Source: an uncultured Spirochaetales bacterium (GTDB lineage Bacteria > Spirochaetota > Spirochaetia > Sphaerochaetales > Sphaerochaetaceae). Taken from it: DNA of 11,867 nucleotides. Positions 7,352 through 11,867 of this stretch are shown one piece after another (within the stretch, counting starts at the first letter, position 1; each line of letters begins with the position of its first letter). The notes beneath the pieces were generated by a model that searched no databases, was not told where the DNA came from, and saw nothing but the letters and a program-made list of their open reading frames with translations. The position numbers and the translations under genes were made by a program. The DNA lies in contig CALFMX010000306.1 in assembly GCA_937902565.1 (NCBI GenBank), positions 1-11,867 of the forward strand, read 5' to 3'.

Positions 7352-8566
7352 ATGTATCTGGAATTATTTTCCGTAATATGGAGTTTAATTATTATAGAAT
7401 CCTTTTCAGTTAAGAATTTTCGTTCTATCAAGCATGAACAGACCATTAGTTTTCTCGCTAACAACAAGATTCAAGGCAGTTCGGATACATACGTATTGAA
7501 CAAGATTTCTGATTCTGTCAGCCTATTGAAGTTCTGCATCTTGTATGGCTACAACGCATCAGGAAAAACCAACATATTGCGTGCGCTTGATTTTCTTCGG
7601 TCGCTTGTCGTTGATGGGACTACGGGTAGTGATACGGGTACCGGGTTTGAGCCATTCACCCTTGATGAAACGACCACACAAGAACCCGGTACATTTTCCC
7701 TCACCTTCTATATAGAAAGAATCCGGTATACCTATCGTGTCATCGTTGATAAGAAGCATTTCATTAGTGAAGAGCTTACCTATCAGCCGATGGGAAGGAA
7801 GGCCCTGCTCTTCAGGCGAACCCACGATGAGGGCACGCATATCTCAACAGTGGAGTTTGGCACCAAGTGCGGTCTGTCTGCCAAGGAGAGAGCAACGCTC
7901 AGTGGCAATACAGTAGACACTATCTCCACCCTCTTCGCCTACCAGAAGAGCAATATCCACTCTGTTGAGCTTGAGTTGGTGGTAGCGTATTTCAACCATG
8001 TCTTGAAGCCTGTTGTCACCCCTAACACTTCAGTAGAGATATGGACGGGCAGGGTGGGACAATCTGAGATGATACCCCTCTCCAACATACTGTTGCAACG
8101 CTCTGGTTTGCACATAGAAGGAGTGAGGGTGTCAGAAAAGAACCCTGCCCCCGTATTCCAACATCGCACCTCCCTGGGCTTCCACTCACTTCCCTTTGAT
8201 GAGGAATCCCAGGGGACGCTTCGCTACCTTGGACTCGGGACCACCATGTTGGACGGTGGTGTCATTCCCATCGATGAGCTTGAGGCATCTCTGCATCCAG
8301 ACCTTGTTGCATTCCTGTTACAGATGTTCCTTCTCAACACCACCGGATCACAGATCATTGCGACAACGCACAACCAGAGCCTTATGGAGTTGGACTTTAT
8401 GCGCAATGACATGATCTGGCTCTGTGAGAAGGACGAAGACGGGGCAAGTGAATATTACTCAGTCCAGGAGTTTGGCCTTCATAAGAGGATCAGCATTGGC
8501 AATGCCTATAGAGCGGGTAAACTTGGGGCAAAGCCATACCTGGGCGATCCTACCATACAGCTGTGA
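7352..8566 (+). CDS. AAA15 / RloA-like ABC-type ATPase
   Basis: This is an SMC/ABC-fold ATPase of the AAA15 group (COG1106, RloA-like), whose members commonly sit in anti-phage systems with a toxin or nuclease partner. Counted from 7352, Walker A is GYNASGKT (66-73), the signature is ESQGT (285-289), Walker B is VIPIDE (304-309), the D-loop region is SLHP (313-316), and the switch histidine is in ATTHN (337-341). The family's C-terminal YRAGKLGAKPYLGD is present, so the gene looks complete. The start is uncertain. Homologues usually begin just before F-S-V-K-N-F-R-S, 11-14 residues into this frame. There GGAG (7380-7383) precedes ATT codons at 7388 and 7391, whereas the ATG at 7352 has no Shine-Dalgarno and lies on the predicted transcription start. 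No RloB-like, DUF4435 or other partner follows; the next gene is a convergent housekeeping gene. The base composition is less GC-rich than its neighbours. Confidence 0.88.
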   Translation: MYLELFSVIWSLIIIESFSVKNFRSIKHEQTISFLANNKIQGSSDTYVLNKISDSVSLLKFCILYGYNASGKTNILRALDFLRSLVVDGTTGSDTGTGFEPFTLDETTTQEPGTFSLTFYIERIRYTYRVIVDKKHFISEELTYQPMGRKALLFRRTHDEGTHISTVEFGTKCGLSAKERATLSGNTVDTISTLFAYQKSNIHSVELELVVAYFNHVLKPVVTPNTSVEIWTGRVGQSEMIPLSNILLQRSGLHIEGVRVSEKNPAPVFQHRTSLGFHSLPFDEESQGTLRYLGLGTTMLDGGVIPIDELEASLHPDLVAFLLQMFLLNTTGSQIIATTHNQSLMELDFMRNDMIWLCEKDEDGASEYYSVQEFGLHKRISIGNAYRAGKLGAKPYLGDPTIQL

Positions 8567-8572
8567 TCGCCC
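8542..8572. terminator. Hairpin between convergent genes
   Basis: GGGCGATC (8542-8549) and GATCGCCC (8565-8572) form perfect 8-base arms with a 15-base loop. It covers the stop codon of the AAA15 ATPase and lies just before the end of the convergent mutase gene. No run of T follows on either strand, so any terminator would be weak or non-canonical. Confidence 0.35.
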
Positions 8573-8588
8573 ATGCTCTTCAGGGGGC

Positions 8589-10184
8589 CTACTCGTATCT
8601 CGCCCTCCCGTTGTTCACGTAGGAGTCAGTGACGCCCCTGATGAGGCTCACCGCTTCACTGAGGCGCTCAGGAGAGCTCGATGCAACCTCCCAGCGGGCG
8701 ATACCCTCCTCGCTGCGGCTGATACGCTGGGCGACCTGGAGCCAATCGCCGTTGAGGTTGGTCGATCCATCGATGTGCTCGGGCAGCCCTGCCCTCATCA
8801 AGGTGGCATCGAGGCTCGAACCATCCTCCATCTCCTTGAAGACACTGAGCCCCTGCTCGGAGAAGATCCGCTCAACTTCGGCTACCACCCCTGCAATATC
8901 CTTCTCGTGTGTGAATTCACACGGCCACTCACGCTCTCGGTGGATCGCCTGCTGGGCAGCGAACGCCTCCTCGTAGAGCTTTGGGTTGCGGCTCCACACC
9001 TTTGCGGTGAGCAGGGTGAAGTAGAGGGTGTTCTCCGTGGCGGCAAAGCCTTTGGAGTAGTCACCAAGGTCGAAGGGGAAGTTCATATAGTAGTGGGCGC
9101 TCTCCTCACTAGCCACGATGAACTGGTCCTTGAGGTTGCGCCTCAGCGCCTCCTTGATGAAGGAGTGGCCGTTGCGGATGATATGCACCCCGATCCCCTC
9201 CTTGGCCTGGCGGACCACCGAGGGGGGATTGGCCTTCACATCGTAGTAGAGGTGGGGATCGAAAGGGGCCGAACCGAAGAACCCACTCTCATGGACCCGT
9301 CTGAAGAGGCGCTTCACCTCGGGGATGAGCAGCGAGAGGTTGAAGGATGGGGTGATCTGCTGCCCCTCCTTGTTCATGATGTCCATGCGGTCCCCATCAC
9401 CGTCAAAACAGAAGCCGAAGTCAAACTCCCCGCTCCTCATCAACTCCCAGGTCGGGGCGATCGAGGAGGCGACGATCGGGTTGGGGTCCCCTGACGGGAA
9501 GGTGCCATCGGGGATGAGGTTGCGGACCCTGAGGTTCGCCCCTGCGTTGGTCAGCGCCTCGCTCACCTCCGCTCCGGCCGAACCAGAGAGGAAGTCGGTG
9601 AGGATCGAGACCCCATCAAGCTCATTGGGCTGGATGCCGGCGAGACGGGTCGAGTAGTCGATGAATTGATCGATGTACCGCACCACCCTCACCCGACCCC
9701 GGGCCGCTCGTGGTGCCGGCCGGTCCTCGATGTAGAAGTCGCGGATCGCCGAGATGCCGCCCTGCGGCCCGCTGCCCATGGCAAGGGTCACCAGGTTCGG
9801 TGCAACGAGCTTCATGCCGATGTAGGTGCCGGGGTTGTGGCTGGCCGTGATCATGATACCAGCGCTCTCACGGTGCTGCATGCACGCGTAGTAGAACTGG
9901 CAGGTGGAGATCTGGTTAGGATTGACCAGCACATCGAGGCCGGCGCTGCAGAAGCCCTCGATGGCGGCCTCCATGACCGCCGGGGCGTGGAGGCGGGCGT
10001 CTCGGCCGATGATGATTGAGTCGACCTTCAACACCTCCCGGAAGTAGCGCGCCAGCGCCCTGATAAGGCGCCTCTTCAACTCTGAGGTGAGCGCCTTGCT
10101 CTGGGTCCTGATATCGTAGGCCTTGAACATGCTGGTGTTCAGCGCGGTGTGTTCTTCTCTCGTAAGTTGTTCGTACAGCATCAT
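8589..10184 (-). CDS. Phosphoglucomutase/phosphomannomutase family protein
   Basis: This alpha-D-phosphohexomutase interconverts sugar 1- and 6-phosphates in the cytoplasm. It has 531 residues. The phosphoserine loop is TASHNPG (113-119, S115), the metal loop DGDGDR (261-266), and the sugar-recognition loop ASEESAHYY (358-366), close to the usual GEESGH. The fourth signature, normally R-x-S-x-T-E-P in the C-terminal domain, is not present in standard form; SSSPERLS (502-509) lies where it would be expected. Substrate (glucose, mannose or an amino sugar phosphate) cannot be read from the sequence. AAAGGAA lies 4 bases before the ATG at 10184, which overlaps the stop of the upstream epimerase gene as ATGA; a second in-frame ATG follows at 10181. 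It is the last gene of the permease-epimerase-mutase operon. Confidence 0.92.
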   Translation of the reverse strand: MMLYEQLTREEHTALNTSMFKAYDIRTQSKALTSELKRRLIRALARYFREVLKVDSIIIGRDARLHAPAVMEAAIEGFCSAGLDVLVNPNQISTCQFYYACMQHRESAGIMITASHNPGTYIGMKLVAPNLVTLAMGSGPQGGISAIRDFYIEDRPAPRAARGRVRVVRYIDQFIDYSTRLAGIQPNELDGVSILTDFLSGSAGAEVSEALTNAGANLRVRNLIPDGTFPSGDPNPIVASSIAPTWELMRSGEFDFGFCFDGDGDRMDIMNKEGQQITPSFNLSLLIPEVKRLFRRVHESGFFGSAPFDPHLYYDVKANPPSVVRQAKEGIGVHIIRNGHSFIKEALRRNLKDQFIVASEESAHYYMNFPFDLGDYSKGFAATENTLYFTLLTAKVWSRNPKLYEEAFAAQQAIHREREWPCEFTHEKDIAGVVAEVERIFSEQGLSVFKEMEDGSSLDATLMRAGLPEHIDGSTNLNGDWLQVAQRISRSEEGIARWEVASSSPERLSEAVSLIRGVTDSYVNNGRARYE

Positions 10185-11413
10185 GTCGTTCCTTTGTCTG
10201 TGATCAAGAGCAACAGGGCCCTGATAATGTGGTAGGGGTCTTTAACGGGCAGGGCCACCACCCGATCCTCCGCCTCCCCTCCTCGTCTTCGGATCTGGAT
10301 CCACTCCATCCCCTCCTCCGCGGAGGGGAAGGTGGCGAAGGTGTACGCCTTGACCCGCTCATACCAGAGCGCAAGCGCTGGATTCCCCGTCGCCTCATAG
10401 AGGCGGGAGGTGGCATAGAGCGCTTCAGCGTGCGGCCACCAGAGCTTGTAGTCCCAGGTGTCGGCGACCAGGGCAGAGAAGGCGTCCGCCCCCTGCTCGC
10501 CTCTCGGCCTCCCGCCCTCAGAGTCGACGTAGCGAAAGAGCCCCCCATACTCCTCATCCCAGCCCAGGCTGAGGGCGGTGATGAGGATGGTCTCGATCTC
10601 TTGAAGGCGCTTTCCACCGAGGGCATCGAGGAGGAACCACATGCACTCAACGGTGTGGCCAGGGTTGCGATGCCGCTCAAGGAGTGTGGTCTGCCTCCCT
10701 TCCTGGACAACCACCTCCTTGAGCTGCATCGAATCCCTGTCTACAAAATGGTCGAGGAGGCAATGGGCGTGCGCCTGCGCCTCTCCCCTGTACTCTGCGG
10801 CGCGCCCATCACCAACGTGTGCAAGCGCGAGAGAGAGCTCGGTGGCAGTATGGCAGAGGATCATCAGCACCCCCTGTGCCTCGCTTCCTGCCGGAAGGGG
10901 ATAGGGCTCGGTCTTGATGATGCCCCGTTCTATCAAGGCCATGGTCTTCCCATGGACAGCAAGCGCCTCCTCAAGGATGCCCATCTCTTTGGCCGCAATG
11001 GCCCAGCGGGCAAAGGCGATGGCGACAAAGCAGTCGGCGTAGAGGGAGGTGTAGAGGCCGGAGCCCCCTATCGGCTCCTTGGCCTCCCCCTCCCGGGTGA
11101 GGAGGAAGGCACACCCCTCGTCCGGGCCCGGAAGGATGGCTCCCCTGAGCAGGTCGTAGAGTTGGCCGGCCCGTGTTCGATAGCGTCTCTCTGTCTCTGT
11201 ATCGAGAGCGAGATTGACCAGCATATAGGAGAGGCACCAGAGCATCCGCGCCTGTGACCAGGTATACTTGTCCGTCGAGATGAGGGTCTTGCCGTCGTTG
11301 GTCCAGCAGGTGAAGAGACCGCCCGCCTCATCGTCAAAGGCGCGCTCCCAGAAGGGGAGCACGGAGGCTTTGAGATGATCGGCATAGAAGGTGCGGTCCG
11401 TGGTCATCATCAC
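10181..11413 (-). CDS. N-acylglucosamine 2-epimerase (AGE) family protein
   Basis: This 410-residue protein is a member of the AGE/cellobiose 2-epimerase/mannose isomerase family, an (alpha/alpha)6 barrel that epimerises or isomerises sugars. The N-terminal HLKASVLPFWERAFDDEAGG, TDKYTWSQARMLW (47-59), NPGHTVE (250-256, with H253) and KDPYHIIR (391-398, with H395) match the family. The two histidines lie where the family's catalytic pair is expected. WWPHAE (325-330) is also typical. The length fits the family. The start may be GTG at 11413, which gives a 4-base overlap with the permease stop, or ATG at 11410 or 11407; GGGG is the only Shine-Dalgarno-like sequence and best suits 11407. Together with the transporter and mutase it suggests uptake of a sugar or amino sugar, epimerisation, then phosphosugar conversion. 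The specific substrate is unknown. Confidence 0.9.
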   Translation of the reverse strand: MMMTTDRTFYADHLKASVLPFWERAFDDEAGGLFTCWTNDGKTLISTDKYTWSQARMLWCLSYMLVNLALDTETERRYRTRAGQLYDLLRGAILPGPDEGCAFLLTREGEAKEPIGGSGLYTSLYADCFVAIAFARWAIAAKEMGILEEALAVHGKTMALIERGIIKTEPYPLPAGSEAQGVLMILCHTATELSLALAHVGDGRAAEYRGEAQAHAHCLLDHFVDRDSMQLKEVVVQEGRQTTLLERHRNPGHTVECMWFLLDALGGKRLQEIETILITALSLGWDEEYGGLFRYVDSEGGRPRGEQGADAFSALVADTWDYKLWWPHAEALYATSRLYEATGNPALALWYERVKAYTFATFPSAEEGMEWIQIRRRGGEAEDRVVALPVKDPYHIIRALLLLITDKGTT

Positions 11414-11661
11414 CCCATCTTGAAGGAGGAGGCGATCGACTGGCCCTGCTTGCGGTTCATCGCATAGACGATGACAAAGACGACGACCAGGAGGACGACG
11501 CTCAGCGCACTTGCCTCACCGAGCTTGCCATCGGCAACCGCCCCGTAGATCTGGATGGGGACGGTGCGCGTCTTCGGGCTGTAGAGGAGGATCGTGGTGG
11601 AGAGCTCCTGCAGCAACGTAGTGAGCGTGAGGATCGAGCCGCCGATGATGGCGGGCATGAT
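11410..11661 (-). CDS. ABC transporter permease, C-terminal fragment
   Basis: The last 83 or so residues of an inner-membrane permease of the binding-protein-dependent type resemble the ThiP/FbpB-like group. [19 protein letters not shown] is the familiar region near the end of the second permease domain, followed by a hydrophobic membrane helix ([18 protein letters not shown]) and a short basic tail. An apparent ATG at 11658 is internal: [11 protein letters not shown] follows the expected upstream membrane region, which is missing because the sequence switches to foreign DNA at 11657-11664. The frame meets a stop at 11665-11667. Its stop codon overlaps the epimerase start, so it belongs to that operon. 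The permease, ATPase and binding-protein parts would normally lie further right. Confidence 0.8.
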   Translation of the reverse strand: MMPAIIGGSILTLTTLLQELSTTILLYSPKTRTVPIQIYGAVADGKLGEASALSVVLLVVVFVIVYAMNRKQGQSIASSFKMG

Positions 11662-11710
11662 CCGCTATGCGACGCTCAATCCCTATTGGAATGTCCCGCC
11701 CGACCTGGTC
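11657..11710 (+). other. Scrap of L,D-transpeptidase (YcbB-like) coding sequence
   Basis: Plus-strand codons read [18 protein letters not shown], which closely resembles the conserved NPYWNVP segment of YcbB-type L,D-transpeptidases, as in proteobacteria. It has no start or end of its own and joins directly to the permease fragment on one side and to an NRPS fragment on the other. It is interpreted as a chimeric join rather than as a gene. Confidence 0.7.
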
Positions 11711-11785
11711 GAGCGGTGGTCCGCCGGGCGGCTGATGGTCAACGCGTACGGGCCGACCGAGTCCACCGTCTGCGCGGCCATCATC
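11696..11785 (+). other. Scrap of NRPS adenylation-domain coding sequence
   Basis: The frame continues [34 protein letters not shown] is the core A5 motif of nonribosomal peptide synthetase adenylation domains, and the preceding PPDLVERW is usual in the same proteins. The shared PPDLV overlaps the end of the transpeptidase scrap. There is no surrounding NRPS sequence. Confidence 0.75.
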
Positions 11786-11867
11786 GGGCCACCGCGCCAG
11801 CGCGGGAAACCGTAGCCGTGCAGGTAGACCAGATCGATGTCGGAGGCCCGTGCGGCAATGCCTTTCT
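11774..11867 (-). other. Scrap of FadB/FadJ-type hydroxyacyl-CoA dehydrogenase, C-terminal region
   Basis: On the minus strand the frame reads [20 protein letters not shown] followed by PRWRGGPM. The GYGFPxxRGGPM motif is characteristic of the C-terminal part of the fatty-acid oxidation complex alpha subunit. The fragment runs off the right edge and switches to NRPS sequence near 11774-11785. It is unrelated to the sugar operon. Confidence 0.75.

Noticed and set aside
8424..11257. Long plus-strand frames (about 8424-9494 and 10229-11257)
   Set aside because: Both run antisense to the mutase and epimerase genes, which carry full family signatures.
11594..11815. A real 73-codon plus-strand gene
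   Set aside because: Its first third is antisense to the permease and the rest is two unrelated gene scraps, so it is a product of the chimeric joins.

Overview
The window looks like a metagenomic or single-cell contig from a moderately GC-rich bacterium. A spirochaete of the Sphaerochaeta/Treponema type is my best guess from gene style, but no marker gene proves it. Most genes are GC-rich and lie on the minus strand. Two stretches are visibly less GC-rich: an ATPase with a DUF4143 domain (130-1398) and an AAA15-type ATPase (about 7320-8566). Both look like separately acquired cargo.

Layout: (1) 1-1398: a 23-bp tandem repeat, a near-perfect sigma-70 promoter, and the AAA_14/DUF4143 ATPase on the plus strand. 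(2) 1423-4636, minus strand: a tight three-gene operon of a coiled-coil protein of unknown family followed by two different BrxC/BrxD-like (DUF2791) P-loop ATPases. (3) 4639-5977, plus strand: the C-terminal part of a superfamily 2 helicase, without its Walker A region and with a frameshift at a run of seven T. It begins two bases from the start of the divergent operon. (4) 5958-7016, minus: a membrane-bound diguanylate cyclase. (5) 7017-7351: a mostly non-coding stretch with promoter-like sites and a small winged-helix gene or remnant. (6) 7352-8566, plus: an AAA15/RloA-like ATPase. (7) 8589-11661, minus: the end of an ABC permease, an N-acylglucosamine 2-epimerase family gene and a phosphoglucomutase/phosphomannomutase family gene, joined by 4-base stop/start overlaps as one sugar uptake and metabolism operon. 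(8) 11657-11867: a mosaic of three unrelated gene scraps (L,D-transpeptidase, NRPS adenylation domain, FadB/FadJ C-terminus), almost certainly an assembly or amplification chimera.

The most interesting unit is the coiled-coil protein + DUF2791 ATPase + DUF2791 ATPase + helicase set. It resembles DNA-processing or phage-defence modules of the BREX / Ter-associated kind, but it lacks the BREX hallmarks visible in this window (PglX methylase, PglZ phosphatase). The gene order and the missing helicase N-terminus fit an ancestral co-directional operon (coiled coil, ATPase 1, ATPase 2, helicase) whose left part was inverted, either in the genome or by an amplification/assembly artefact. The chimeric right end makes the artefact explanation a serious one.
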